Of a stretch of 64,000 bases of DNA, positions 1 through 8,290 are shown one piece after another. The first letter of the stretch is position 1, and every line of letters begins with the position of its first letter. A program made the translations under genes and the position numbers. The notes under the pieces are model-generated. The model had not been told where the DNA came from. It saw only the letters and a list, made by a program, of their open reading frames with translations, and did not search any database. Source of the stretch: 66-474 sp040255405 (GTDB lineage Bacteria > Pseudomonadota > Gammaproteobacteria > Xanthomonadales > Rhodanobacteraceae); NCBI GenBank assembly GCA_040255405.1, contig JBDZUX010000001.1, positions 62,001 to 126,000 on the forward strand, in the 5' to 3' direction.

Positions 1-78
1 CGGGAAAATGCGGACCGCACGCGCACAATACAACCCGGGCGGCTACCATGCCCGCTGGTCGTTTGTTGGGCAGCGGCA

Positions 79-1344
79 ATGACGATCAAGACATGGCAGG
101 CGGTATCGACCCTGGTGGCGCCGGCAATGGTGCTGACCCTGTGGGAACTGCCTGCCGGCACCCGCTTCGGGACCGGCGGACTCAGCCTGGCCGCGGGCGT
201 GGCGGCACTGACGCTGATGGCTGCCGCCGCCCTGCTCGCCTCCCGCTGGGGCTGGATCGAACACGCCTTCGGCGGCCTCGACCGGGTCTACGCAACCCAC
301 AAGTGGCTGGGTATCTGGGCACTGGCCTTCGCCACCGGGCACTTCCTGTTCAAGGCCGGTGCCGAAAGCTGGAGCGTGGCGCCCATCCTGGCGCTGCCGG
401 GCCCGTGGACCCGCTTCGTGCGGCAGTTGTCGTACGTTGCACTGGGCCTGATCGTCCTGCTCGCCCTCAATCGCAATATCCCGTACTCGACCTGGCGCTG
501 GTGGCACCGGCTCTCCGGCCCGCTGTTCCTCGTGGTGGTCCTGCACTGGCTGAGCTTCCGGTCGCCGATCCGGCTGGCGAGCGCCACCGGGATTTGGCTG
601 GCGGCGTGGTCGGTGCTGGGCGCGGCGGGGGCGCTGTACAAGTTGCTGCTGTACCACCTGTTCGCGCGCCAAGCCGAATACGAAGTCGTGGCGATCCACC
701 CCGGGAAGGCGGCAGCGCACATCCAGTTGTCGCCAGTGGCGCATCCGGTTCGCTTCGTGCCGGGGCAATTCGGTTTCCTGCGCATGAACGAGCAAGGTCT
801 GCGCGAGCCCCACCCGTTCACCATCGCCTCAGGCAGTGGCGGCGACGGCCGGGTCGACTTCGTGATCCGCGCCTTGGGCGACTTCACCACCCGGCTGGTG
901 GCGCAGGTCCGCCCCGGCATGCGTGCCGACGTGTTCGCGCCCTATGGCCGCTTCGCCCGCCGTCCCGATGCGCCGTGCGAGGTCTGGATCGGCGGCGGCG
1001 TCGGCATCTCGCCGTTCATCGCGTGGCTGCAGGACCGGGCCGCGGGCGGTTTCGACAAGGTCACGCTGTTCTACTTCCACAGCCCGGCGCGCGCGTTCCC
1101 GGAAATGCCGGTGCTGGAGGCCATGGCAGCCGCACGCGGCGTCGAACTCGTCGGCGTGGCCGCCGGCCCGGGCGATCCGGCTTTCGCCGAGCGCTTCGCC
1201 GCCCTGTGCCGCGAGTATGGGCCGGCTGCGGTAGACGTCGCGTTCTGCGGACCGAAAGGCCTGCTCGCGAGCGTGCGCGCCAGGCTCGCGGCCAACGGCA
1301 TCCCGGCCGGCAATCTGCGCTACGAATTGTTCGAGTTCCGCTGA
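79..1344 (+). CDS. Ferric reductase-like transmembrane flavoprotein
   Basis: This 421-residue inner-membrane protein probably moves electrons from NAD(P)H through FAD to membrane haem. Its N-terminal half has about six hydrophobic segments. Four histidines (H74, H88, H143, H156) lie in paired helices, as expected for the bis-haem ferric reductase-like domain. The C-terminal half is a ferredoxin-NADP reductase-type module. It has an FAD-binding PHPFTIA motif near residues 244-250, a nucleotide-binding GGGVGISPF near 305-313, and an FCGP motif near 390. The ATG at 79 is used because the membrane domain begins directly after it. The electron acceptor cannot be read from sequence; ferric chelates or a quinone-type acceptor are possible. 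The following gene is 75 bp away and unrelated, so this may be a single-gene unit. Confidence 0.85.
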   Translation: MTIKTWQAVSTLVAPAMVLTLWELPAGTRFGTGGLSLAAGVAALTLMAAAALLASRWGWIEHAFGGLDRVYATHKWLGIWALAFATGHFLFKAGAESWSVAPILALPGPWTRFVRQLSYVALGLIVLLALNRNIPYSTWRWWHRLSGPLFLVVVLHWLSFRSPIRLASATGIWLAAWSVLGAAGALYKLLLYHLFARQAEYEVVAIHPGKAAAHIQLSPVAHPVRFVPGQFGFLRMNEQGLREPHPFTIASGSGGDGRVDFVIRALGDFTTRLVAQVRPGMRADVFAPYGRFARRPDAPCEVWIGGGVGISPFIAWLQDRAAGGFDKVTLFYFHSPARAFPEMPVLEAMAAARGVELVGVAAGPGDPAFAERFAALCREYGPAAVDVAFCGPKGLLASVRARLAANGIPAGNLRYELFEFR

Positions 1345-1418
1345 CGGAAACCCCGCGCGCACAGGGTCGCCGGGTCGCGTCAACGTCACCATGACGCGCG
1401 ACCATCTAGGATGACCGG

Positions 1419-2174
1419 ATGACTGGCCGCGAATCGCCACGACCGTGGCCGTCGGCACCGACCAATAACGGGGCGCTGTTCCTGGATGTCGACGGCACGC
1501 TGCTGGATTTGGCCCAGCAACCGGACCACGTGGAAGTCGACGCACGGCTGCACGATGATCTCGCGCGCGTCCACGCACGCCTCGACGGCGCGCTGGCGTT
1601 GCTCAGTGGCCGCCCGCTCGCGCAACTGGACAGGCTGTTCGACTGGCACGCGCGTGCCGCCGCCGGGTTGCACGGCGCGCAACTGCGCTCGCCGGACGGC
1701 ACCGTGCACACGACCGGCAACGCCGCCACCTTCGCGCAAGCGCGGGCGCGCGCGGCCGAACTGGTGTCGGCAGTACGCGGCGTGCTGCTCGAAGACAAGC
1801 GGCTTGCGCTGGCGCTGCACTACCGCCGCGCGCCGGCCGCGCGGGAGGCCGCCGAACGCATCGCGGAAGTGTTGCTGCAGGATGTCGGCGAAAGCCACGT
1901 GCTGCAGGAGGGCGATCACGTGATCGAACTGAAGCCCGCGGGCGTGGACAAGGGCCTTGCACTTGCGACGCTGATGCAGGAGGCACCGTTTCGGGGCCGC
2001 ACGCCGTGGATGCTGGGCGACGATCTGACCGACGAGCACGCGTTCCGGCACGTCAACGCAAGCGGCGGTGTCAGCGTGATCGTCGGCGCGCGCCGTCCGA
2101 CCGAGGCACGCTGCGCGCTGGAGGATCCAGCCGCGGTGCGCGCATGGCTGCACGGACTGGCGACGGCGCCATGA
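1419..2174 (+). CDS. otsB: Trehalose-6-phosphate phosphatase
   Basis: The protein (251 aa) is a HAD-superfamily phosphatase that removes phosphate from trehalose-6-phosphate, the last step of OtsAB trehalose synthesis. The nucleophile motif FLDVDGTLLD lies near residue 23, and the acidic motif GDDLTDEHAF, which holds the Mg2+-binding aspartates, lies near residue 197. Length and motif spacing fit OtsB. It is the first gene of an otsB-GH15-otsA group on one strand. About 125 bp separate it from the GH15 start, and the other two genes overlap. The order, with phosphatase and synthase split by a glycosidase, is less usual than otsBA pairs. Confidence 0.95.
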   Translation: MTGRESPRPWPSAPTNNGALFLDVDGTLLDLAQQPDHVEVDARLHDDLARVHARLDGALALLSGRPLAQLDRLFDWHARAAAGLHGAQLRSPDGTVHTTGNAATFAQARARAAELVSAVRGVLLEDKRLALALHYRRAPAAREAAERIAEVLLQDVGESHVLQEGDHVIELKPAGVDKGLALATLMQEAPFRGRTPWMLGDDLTDEHAFRHVNASGGVSVIVGARRPTEARCALEDPAAVRAWLHGLATAP

Positions 2175-2287
2175 ACCCGCCGGCGTCCGCGAATCGGCCA
2201 AACCGGACCGGCCTTCGCCGCCTCGTCCGATTCCCGACACGCATTCGCGGGCACGGCCGGAGCGCGCGGATGCGAAGGCCCACAACC

Positions 2288-2293
2288 AGGAGG
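2288..2293 (+). promoter_or_regulatory. Shine-Dalgarno deciding a TTG start
   Basis: A perfect AGGAGG lies six bases before the TTG at 2300. It supports TTG as the start of the GH15 gene over the in-frame ATG at 2270, which has no comparable site. Confidence 0.7.
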
Positions 2294-2299
2294 CAACCG

Positions 2300-4204
2300 T
2301 TGACTGCCAAAACCACCACCGCGAAAAAATCCAAACCGAAACCGGCAACATCACGCGTGCAGCCGGCAAGGCCGCTGCGCGGACCGGCCAGCCGGACGCC
2401 CAAGCGCAAGCCGACCGATCCCGACCGGCGCGCCAACCTCGATCTCGGCATCATCGGCAACGGCACCGTCAATGCGCTGATCGATGCGCGCGGCTGCATC
2501 GTGTGGCACTGCGTGCCGGCATTCGATGGCGATCCGGTGTTCTGCTCGCTGCTGTCGCCGCGATTTTCGGATGCAGGCATTTTTGACGTCCAACTGGAAA
2601 ACGAGGCCAGCTTCCACCAGCGTTACGCCGACAACACCGCGGTGCTGGTGACCACGCTTACCGCGAAGGACGGCGCACAGGTCGAGATCACCGATTTCGC
2701 GCCCCGCTACAAGCAGCACGGGCGCACCTTCCATCCGATGCAGATCCTGCGGCGCGTGCGGCCATTGTCGGGCGCGCCGCGGATCGCACTGCGGCTGAAG
2801 CCGCTGACCGGTTACGGCGCGCGCAAGCCGGAAATGACTTTCGGCTCCAACCACGTGCGTTACCTGCTCGATCCGCTGGTGCTGCGCGCCACCACCGACA
2901 CGCAACTGCCGATGCTGCGGGACGGCCTGCCGTTCCTGCTCGACCGCGACGTGCACATCGTGCTGGGCACCGACGAAACACTGCACGAATCGGCCGCGCG
3001 CTTCTACAACGAGGCGCTGGATTCGACGGTGGATTACTGGCACGAATGGTCGCGCTATCTCTCGATCCCGGCCGAGTGGCAAGAGGCGGTGATCCGCGCC
3101 GCGATCACGTTGAAGCTTTGCCAATACGAAGGCACCGGTGCGATTACCGCGGCGATGACCACTTCGATTCCGGAAGCGCCCGACACCGTGCGCACCTGGG
3201 ACTACCGTTACTGCTGGCCGCGCGATGCCGCGCTGTCGGTACGTGCGCTGAATCGATTGAGCGCCACGCGCACGATGGAGGAATACGTGCGCTACATCTT
3301 CAATCTTGCGGTCAAGGAAAACGGCAAGATGACGCCGGTGTACGGCATCCATTTCCAGGACGAATTGCCCGAGCGCGAGGAAGCGACGCTGGCCGGCTAC
3401 CGCGGCATGGGCCCGGTGCGGGTCGGCAACGAAGCCTGGAAGCAGCAGCAGAACGACATCTACGGCAGCGTGGTGCTGGCGGCCACGCAGATGTTCTGCG
3501 ACCAGCGGCTGGTGCGGATCGCAGGCGAAACCGAATATCGCCGGCTCGAACGCTGCGGCGAAGCGGCGTGGCGCCTGCACGACAAGCCCGATGCGGGGCT
3601 GTGGGAATTGCGCGGGCGCACGTCCGTGCACACCTATTCGGCCGTGATGTGCTGGGTGGCCTGCGACCGGCTCGCCAATATCGGCAAGTGGCTGGGGCTG
3701 GACGACCGCGTTGGGTTCTGGCGCAAGCGCGCCGACCGCATCCGGCGCAAGATCCTGCGGCATGGGGTGCACAAGAACGGTTACTTCGTGGAATCGTTCG
3801 GCAGCGACCAGCTCGACGCGAGCCTGTTGCTGCTGGAGGGCCTGCGTTTCGTCGACGCCGACGACCCGCGCTTCGTCAAGACCGTGGATGCGGTCGGCAA
3901 GACCCTGATGCGCAACGGCTTCCTGATGCGCTATGCGCACCCGGATGATTTCGGTGCGCCCGAGACCAGCTTCCTGGTCTGCAACTTCTGGTACGTGGAG
4001 GCGCTGATCGCGATCGGCCGCAAGGACGAGGCACGCAAATTCTTCGAGAAACTGCTGGCGATCCGCAATCCGCTTGGACTGTTGTCGGAAGACTACGATC
4101 CGAAGACCGGCGAGCTGTGGGGCAATTTCCCGCAGACCTATTCGATGGTCGGCCTGATCAACGCCGCGCGCGGCCTGTCCACGACATGGAGCGACCTGGT
4201 ATGA
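2300..4204 (+). CDS. GH15 glucosidase or trehalase
   Basis: This is a family GH15 glycoside hydrolase (634 aa), an inverting enzyme of the glucoamylase/trehalase type with an (alpha/alpha)6 barrel. A basic Lys/Pro/Ala-rich stretch covers about residues 1-45, followed by an N-terminal beta-sandwich beginning at LDLGIIGNG. The barrel carries family signatures such as TWDYRYCWPRDAALSVRALN, VGNEAWKQQQNDIYG and LSEDYDP. No signal peptide is seen, so it is probably cytoplasmic. It sits between otsB and otsA, and its stop overlaps the otsA start (ATGA). GH15 members include trehalases, so the context suggests trehalose turnover or removal of alpha-glucosides. The sequence alone does not settle the substrate. 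Confidence 0.85.
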   Translation: MTAKTTTAKKSKPKPATSRVQPARPLRGPASRTPKRKPTDPDRRANLDLGIIGNGTVNALIDARGCIVWHCVPAFDGDPVFCSLLSPRFSDAGIFDVQLENEASFHQRYADNTAVLVTTLTAKDGAQVEITDFAPRYKQHGRTFHPMQILRRVRPLSGAPRIALRLKPLTGYGARKPEMTFGSNHVRYLLDPLVLRATTDTQLPMLRDGLPFLLDRDVHIVLGTDETLHESAARFYNEALDSTVDYWHEWSRYLSIPAEWQEAVIRAAITLKLCQYEGTGAITAAMTTSIPEAPDTVRTWDYRYCWPRDAALSVRALNRLSATRTMEEYVRYIFNLAVKENGKMTPVYGIHFQDELPEREEATLAGYRGMGPVRVGNEAWKQQQNDIYGSVVLAATQMFCDQRLVRIAGETEYRRLERCGEAAWRLHDKPDAGLWELRGRTSVHTYSAVMCWVACDRLANIGKWLGLDDRVGFWRKRADRIRRKILRHGVHKNGYFVESFGSDQLDASLLLLEGLRFVDADDPRFVKTVDAVGKTLMRNGFLMRYAHPDDFGAPETSFLVCNFWYVEALIAIGRKDEARKFFEKLLAIRNPLGLLSEDYDPKTGELWGNFPQTYSMVGLINAARGLSTTWSDLV

Positions 4205-5568
4205 GCCGCCTGGTCGTCGTATCCAACCGCGTGGCGCTGCCGCGGGAAACCCGCGCCGGCGGGCTCGCCGCGGCCATGCGCGCCGCGCTGAAGGAACATG
4301 GCGGCCTGTGGTTCGGCTGGAGCGGCAAGCGCGTCGCGCCCGACGAGCGCAGGCTGCACCGCGAATCGGCCGGCAACACCGACTACGCGCTGCTGGACCT
4401 GACGCGCGAGGAATACGAAACCTACTACCTCGGGTTCGCCAACCGCACCCTGTGGCCCCTGCTGCACTTCCAGCCCACGGTAATGCAGTACAGCCGCACG
4501 CAATACGCCGGCTACCGCGAGGTCAACAAGCTGTTCGCGGAAAAGCTCGCGCCGCTGCTGCGCGACGACGACCGCATCTGGGTCCACGATTACCACCTGA
4601 TTCCGCTGGCCGCGGAATTGCGCGAACTCGGCATCGGGGCGCGCATCGGCTTTTTCCTGCACATTCCGTTGCCGCCGCCGGAGCTGTTGATCAACCTGCC
4701 CTGCCACAGGGAACTGATCGCTACCCTGAACGCGTACGACCTGGTGGGCGTGCAGAACCGCGACGATGCCCGCGCGCTGTTCGACTACTTTGCACGCAGG
4801 CTGGGCGCGACTCGTTCGCGCGACGTCGTGGAACTGGGCGGGCAGCACACGCACATTGCACCCTTCCCGATCAGCATCGACACCGCCGAGGTCGCGCGCC
4901 AGTCGCGATACGCCGTCAACAATTCCACGGTACGCAAGCTGCGCGCCAGCCTCAACGACCGCCAGCTCGCGATCGGCGTGGACCGGCTGGATTACTCCAA
5001 GGGCCTGCCGCGCCGCTTCGAGGCGTTCGGACGCTTCCTCGCGGAACACCACGAATGGCGCTCGCGGGTTTCGTTCCTGCAGATCGCCCCACCCTCGCGC
5101 GAGGAAGTGCCGGAATACCGCGAACTGCGCTCGCGGCTGGAGCGCTCGGCTGGCGCCATCAACGGGCGCTACGCCGATCCCGACTGGGTGCCGATCCGCT
5201 ACGTGAACCGCAGTTTCGCGCAGGCCACCCTGGCGGGCTTCTACCGCATCGCGCAACTCGGGTTGATCACGCCGCTGCGCGACGGCATGAACCTGGTCGC
5301 CAAGGAATTCGTGGCCGCGCAGCCCGCCGACGACCCCGGCGTGCTGGTGTTGTCGCAATTCGCCGGCGCCGCGGGCGAACTGGAGCAGGCGATCCTGGTG
5401 AATCCGTATGATCCCGAAGGCCTGGTCGAGGGCATCGAACAGGCCTTGATGATGCCCCTGCCGGAACGGCGCGAGCGCTGGGCCGCGATGTTCGAGCGCG
5501 TGTCGAAGCACGACATCGGGGCGTGGCGGCGCGCGTTCCTCGCGGCGCTTTCCGCGGGCACGGCTTAG
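4201..5568 (+). CDS. otsA: Trehalose-6-phosphate synthase
   Basis: This GT20 enzyme (455 aa) joins UDP-glucose (or ADP-glucose) to glucose-6-phosphate. The start MSRLVVVSNRVALP matches the family N-terminus. Further signatures are WVHDYHLIPLAAELR in the N-terminal Rossmann domain, GVDRLDYSKGLPRR in the C-terminal domain, and LRDGMNLVAKEF, which binds the nucleotide sugar. The ATG at 4201 overlaps the GH15 stop, so the two are probably translationally coupled. With otsB it forms a complete route to trehalose, an osmolyte and stress protectant. Confidence 0.96.
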   Translation: MSRLVVVSNRVALPRETRAGGLAAAMRAALKEHGGLWFGWSGKRVAPDERRLHRESAGNTDYALLDLTREEYETYYLGFANRTLWPLLHFQPTVMQYSRTQYAGYREVNKLFAEKLAPLLRDDDRIWVHDYHLIPLAAELRELGIGARIGFFLHIPLPPPELLINLPCHRELIATLNAYDLVGVQNRDDARALFDYFARRLGATRSRDVVELGGQHTHIAPFPISIDTAEVARQSRYAVNNSTVRKLRASLNDRQLAIGVDRLDYSKGLPRRFEAFGRFLAEHHEWRSRVSFLQIAPPSREEVPEYRELRSRLERSAGAINGRYADPDWVPIRYVNRSFAQATLAGFYRIAQLGLITPLRDGMNLVAKEFVAAQPADDPGVLVLSQFAGAAGELEQAILVNPYDPEGLVEGIEQALMMPLPERRERWAAMFERVSKHDIGAWRRAFLAALSAGTA

Positions 5569-5876
5569 CGCAGCCGCGCGAAGGCCATGGATGGCGTCCA
5601 CGAATGGTTGCTTGTCCTCGGCCATCCGCCGAAGAACAGCCTTTGTGCGGCGCGCCTCCCGGCTTTGGCCGGGATGACGACTGATGGGACGGACTGTCCA
5701 CAAACTTTGCGCTTTTTGTGGGTTATAGCCTCCCTCAGGAACAGTGCGGGAAAAAAGCTGCATTGAGGCGCCCATGGAAAGGGAGAAACCCTCCAACTGT
5801 CGAACAACTTTACACAACCGATCGAAACATCACCCGAAAACGAGAAAATCATCCGCATAATCAAATAGATAGATCA
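5569..5876 (+). other. AT-richer intergenic region upstream of PEP-CTERM gene
   Basis: No gene is seen here. The first part holds a copy of the dispersed palindromic repeat (5656-5680) and a weak inverted repeat (CCACAAA at 5698-5704, TTTGTGG at 5715-5721). From about 5750 the DNA becomes clearly richer in A and T than the coding regions. That fits an activator-binding or bendable region in front of the sigma-54 promoter that follows. I could not define an activator site. Confidence 0.5.
5656..5680 (+). repeat. Dispersed palindromic repeat, short form
   Basis: CCCGGC, a short loop and GCCGGG form a hairpin followed by ATGACGA. This is a shortened member of the CCGGAATGACG repeat family found at several other intergenic sites in this window. 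It lies about 90 bp after the otsA stop and could act as a transcript end. Confidence 0.5.
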
Positions 5877-5891
5877 TGGCATGGAAATTGC
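5877..5891 (+). promoter_or_regulatory. Sigma-54 (RpoN) promoter, -24/-12
   Basis: The sequence TGGCATGGAAATTGC has the -24 GG and -12 GC elements at the required spacing (consensus TGGCACG-N4-TTGC). It points to the PEP-CTERM gene, with an expected start about 75 bases before the ATG. Sigma-54 control of PEP-CTERM genes through PrsK/PrsR-type systems is known in other proteobacteria, which strengthens the call. Confidence 0.75.
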
Positions 5892-5906
5892 CACCATTGG
5901 TGCGCT

Positions 5907-5936
5907 CAGGCGGTGAGGGCCGCCTGTACGGCCGTA
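5907..5936 (+). promoter_or_regulatory. Structured 5' leader
   Basis: Within the predicted leader of the PEP-CTERM transcript, CAGGCGG (5907-5913) and CCGCCTG (5920-5926) form a 7-bp stem with a 6-base loop. A TACGGCCGTA palindrome (5927-5936) follows directly. The fold does not match a riboswitch class I recognise. It could protect the transcript or modulate translation. Confidence 0.4.
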
Positions 5937-5979
5937 GTCCGGGGAGGCGGCGACGCCCAAGACCTTACGGAGCAGATCA

Positions 5980-6738
5980 ATGAAGAAGTTTTCGGTTTTC
6001 ATGATGTTCATGATGGTTCTCGCGCTTGGTGTGGTGGCACCTGCACATGCCTGTCTCTTCGCGGTGCCCCTCGGCCAGGTTCATCCGGATTGCGGCGGTA
6101 CCCCCGGTCCGATCCCGATCTCGGCCACGATCGAACTCGACACCGTGTTTGCCGGCAATACGCCCGACGGGACGGCGCCTTGGCTGACGGCCACTTTCGC
6201 CTCCACCAGGGGCGAGTCCACCGGCACACTCACGCTCACTTCCAACCTCGGCGCCTCGGATTTCCTGCAGGGTCTGGGCAGCAGCGATGCAAACGTTGGC
6301 TGGGCGTTTTATCTCGGCCCATCGCTTGCCTCGATTTCTTGCACGTCCGGGGTCTGCGCGGACAACAACGCCCTGTTCGGCGGCAGCTACAGCGCCGGTC
6401 TGGTGCCCGGCACATTCAACATGGCCTTCGGCTGGTCTTCCGGCAACCGGTTCGATGGAGCCGACGTGGCGGTGTATACGCTGACGTTCACGCAGGCCTT
6501 GACCGGCAATCCCTTCGCGGCCAACGGCAGCGGGTGGTGGTCGGTGGCGCACGTGCAGGGCCTCACCGGAGGATGCAGCGGCTGGATCGTGAGCGGTGAT
6601 GGCCGCGGCGCGAACGGCAGCGGTGTCTGCACCAACACGCCGCCCATCGGCGTCCCGGAACCGGCTGGCCTGGGCGTGTTCGGAGTCGGTGTGATGATGA
6701 TCGGCTGCTTCCTTGGCTTGCGCCGGCGCATGACCTGA
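5980..6738 (+). CDS. PEP-CTERM sorting-domain protein
   Basis: The product (252 aa) is exported and carries a PEP-CTERM anchor. The N-terminus is a Sec signal peptide (MKKFSVFMMFMMVLALGVVAPAHA). The C-terminus has VPEPAG, a hydrophobic helix and the basic end GLRRRMT, the tripartite signal processed by an exosortase. The mature part is rich in Gly, Ser, Thr and Asn, with several cysteines (in DCGG, SCTSGVC, GGCSG and GVCTN). It resembles extracellular matrix or surface PEP-CTERM proteins, but I recognise no enzymatic domain. It is a single-gene unit, with a sigma-54 promoter and structured leader before it and a strong terminator after it. No exosortase or polysaccharide locus lies in the window, so the sorting machinery must be elsewhere. 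Confidence 0.85.
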   Translation: MKKFSVFMMFMMVLALGVVAPAHACLFAVPLGQVHPDCGGTPGPIPISATIELDTVFAGNTPDGTAPWLTATFASTRGESTGTLTLTSNLGASDFLQGLGSSDANVGWAFYLGPSLASISCTSGVCADNNALFGGSYSAGLVPGTFNMAFGWSSGNRFDGADVAVYTLTFTQALTGNPFAANGSGWWSVAHVQGLTGGCSGWIVSGDGRGANGSGVCTNTPPIGVPEPAGLGVFGVGVMMIGCFLGLRRRMT

Positions 6739-6760
6739 CGGCACGCTCCCCTTGATTCCA

Positions 6761-6788
6761 ACAACCCCCTGATGGGGGTTGTTTTTTT
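6761..6788 (+). terminator. Rho-independent terminator
   Basis: CAACCCCC (6762-6769), loop TGAT and GGGGGTTG (6774-6781) form a perfect 8-bp stem followed by seven T residues. It ends the PEP-CTERM transcript and is the clearest terminator in the window. Confidence 0.93.
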
Positions 6789-6969
6789 CACCCCCTGGGA
6801 TGATCGAGGGCCAGCCCGAAGGCACGTGCGAGGTGTCGCCCCGCCGCGACACCGACCTGCAAGGTTCGAGTGCTTGTCGAGGCACGGCGTCCCGCATGAT
6901 CGCCCGATTCTGGCACCGGCGGACCGAGCAAGCCGCGCCGATACGAAAAACGTGTCCGTGCATCGAAGG

Positions 6970-7617
6970 CTATTGCCCCGTGGTCAGCATGGGCGCGAGC
7001 ACGGGCCAGATGTTCGCCAGCACCCGCGGTTGCGCCGCCGCAGTGGGATGCAGACCGTCCGGCTGCATCAGTCTGGGATCGAGCGCGATGCCGTCGAGCA
7101 GGAACGGTACCAGCGGCACGCGACCGGCGCGCGCGAGCCCGGCGTAGATCTCACGCAGTCCGGTACGGTACTGCGGGCCGTAGTTGATCGGCAGTTCGAT
7201 CCCGAGCAGCAGCACGCGCGCACCGCTGTCCTGCGCCTCCTCGACCATCTGCGAAAGATTGGTGCGGATTTCGGACAGCGGCAACCCGCGCAGGCCATCA
7301 TTGCCCCCGAGCTCCAGGATCACGATGCCGGGTCTGTAGCGCTTCAGCAGCGCCGGCAAACGCGCAACGGCCGACGCGGTGGTCTCGCCGCTGATGCTGG
7401 CATTGACGAGCACGCGCGGCGGACGCATATCGGCAAGGCGCTTTTGCAGCAACGCCGGCCAGGACGTGCCAACCTCGATGTTGTGGGCGGCGGACAACGA
7501 GTCGCCCACGAGCAGGACCGTGCGCGGTGGCGCGGCCTGCGCCACCGGCACCGCCACCCATACGACAAGGCACCACAAGATGGACAACGGCAGGACGGAT
7601 GACAGTCGGGCAGGCAT
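6970..7617 (-). CDS. tesA: Arylesterase / acyl-CoA thioesterase I
   Basis: This is a periplasmic SGNH-hydrolase (215 aa) of the TesA family, acting on short esters and thioesters. A signal peptide covers about residues 1-26 (MPARLSSVLPLS...AQA). Block I GDSLSAAHNI carries the catalytic Ser, block III GGNDGLRG the oxyanion Gly-Asn, and block V DGLHPTAAAQ the Asp-His pair. The start at 7617 places the signal peptide correctly; an in-frame ATG at 7626 would add three residues. The gene is divergent from the ABC ATPase gene, and the two start codons share bases in one CATG. Divergent tesA-ybbA-ybbP is also the E. coli arrangement. Confidence 0.92.
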   Translation of the reverse strand: MPARLSSVLPLSILWCLVVWVAVPVAQAAPPRTVLLVGDSLSAAHNIEVGTSWPALLQKRLADMRPPRVLVNASISGETTASAVARLPALLKRYRPGIVILELGGNDGLRGLPLSEIRTNLSQMVEEAQDSGARVLLLGIELPINYGPQYRTGLREIYAGLARAGRVPLVPFLLDGIALDPRLMQPDGLHPTAAAQPRVLANIWPVLAPMLTTGQ

Positions 7618-8290
7618 GGCGCTCATTTCCGCACGGGGAATCGGCAAGCACGTCGAGGGGCCGACGGGCCGGCTCGATATTCTTGACGATGTCAGCCTTG
7701 ATGTGAATGCCGGGGAAACCGTGGCGATCACCGGCGCCTCGGGTTCGGGCAAAACCACGTTGCTCGGGCTGCTGGCCGGGCTGGACCTGCCCAGCCATGG
7801 CAGCGTGCTGCTCGACGGCCACGCGCTCGAGACCCTGGACGAGGAAGCGCGCGCGCGCTTGCGGCTGAAGCTGGTCGGCTTCGTGTTTCAGTCCTTTCAT
7901 TTGTTGCCCGCGCTGACCGCCGAGGAAAACGTGATGCTGCCGCTGGAGCTGGACGCGACGCCCGATGCGGCATCGCGGGCGCGCCAGGCGCTGGCCGCCG
8001 TGGGCCTGGAACCGCGCCGCGCGCACTACCCGCGGCAGCTCTCCGGCGGCGAACAGCAGCGTGTCGCGATCGCGCGCGCGTTCGTGCACGAGCCGCGCAT
8101 CCTGTTCGCCGACGAACCCACCGGCAACCTCGACCACACCAGCCGCGACGCGATCGCCGACCTGCTGTTCGCGTTGAATCGCGAGCATCACACGACACTG
8201 ATCGTCGTGACGCACGATCCGGCGCTGGCGGGACGTTGTGCGCGCATCCTCGACCTCGCCGACGGCCGCGTCCGGGCGCACGCGGCATGA
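7616..8290 (+). CDS. ybbA: ABC transporter ATPase, YbbA/LolD type
   Basis: This is the cytoplasmic ATPase (224 aa) of an ABC system with the permease encoded next to it. It has Walker A GASGSGKTTL near residue 43, signature LSGGEQQRVAIARA near 141, and Walker B ILFADEPTGNLD near 162. It belongs to the MacB/LolD class of mechanotransmission or lipoprotein-related transporters. Its ATG at 7616 overlaps the tesA start on the other strand. An in-frame ATG at 7580 would place an extra 12 residues inside tesA. Its stop overlaps the permease start (ATGA), giving a coupled operon. Confidence 0.9.
   Translation: MALISARGIGKHVEGPTGRLDILDDVSLDVNAGETVAITGASGSGKTTLLGLLAGLDLPSHGSVLLDGHALETLDEEARARLRLKLVGFVFQSFHLLPALTAEENVMLPLELDATPDAASRARQALAAVGLEPRRAHYPRQLSGGEQQRVAIARAFVHEPRILFADEPTGNLDHTSRDAIADLLFALNREHHTTLIVVTHDPALAGRCARILDLADGRVRAHAA

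Noticed and set aside
5890..5979. c-di-GMP riboswitch in the PEP-CTERM leader
   Set aside because: The stem-loops do not show the conserved GEMM core sequences, so I list only an unassigned structured leader.
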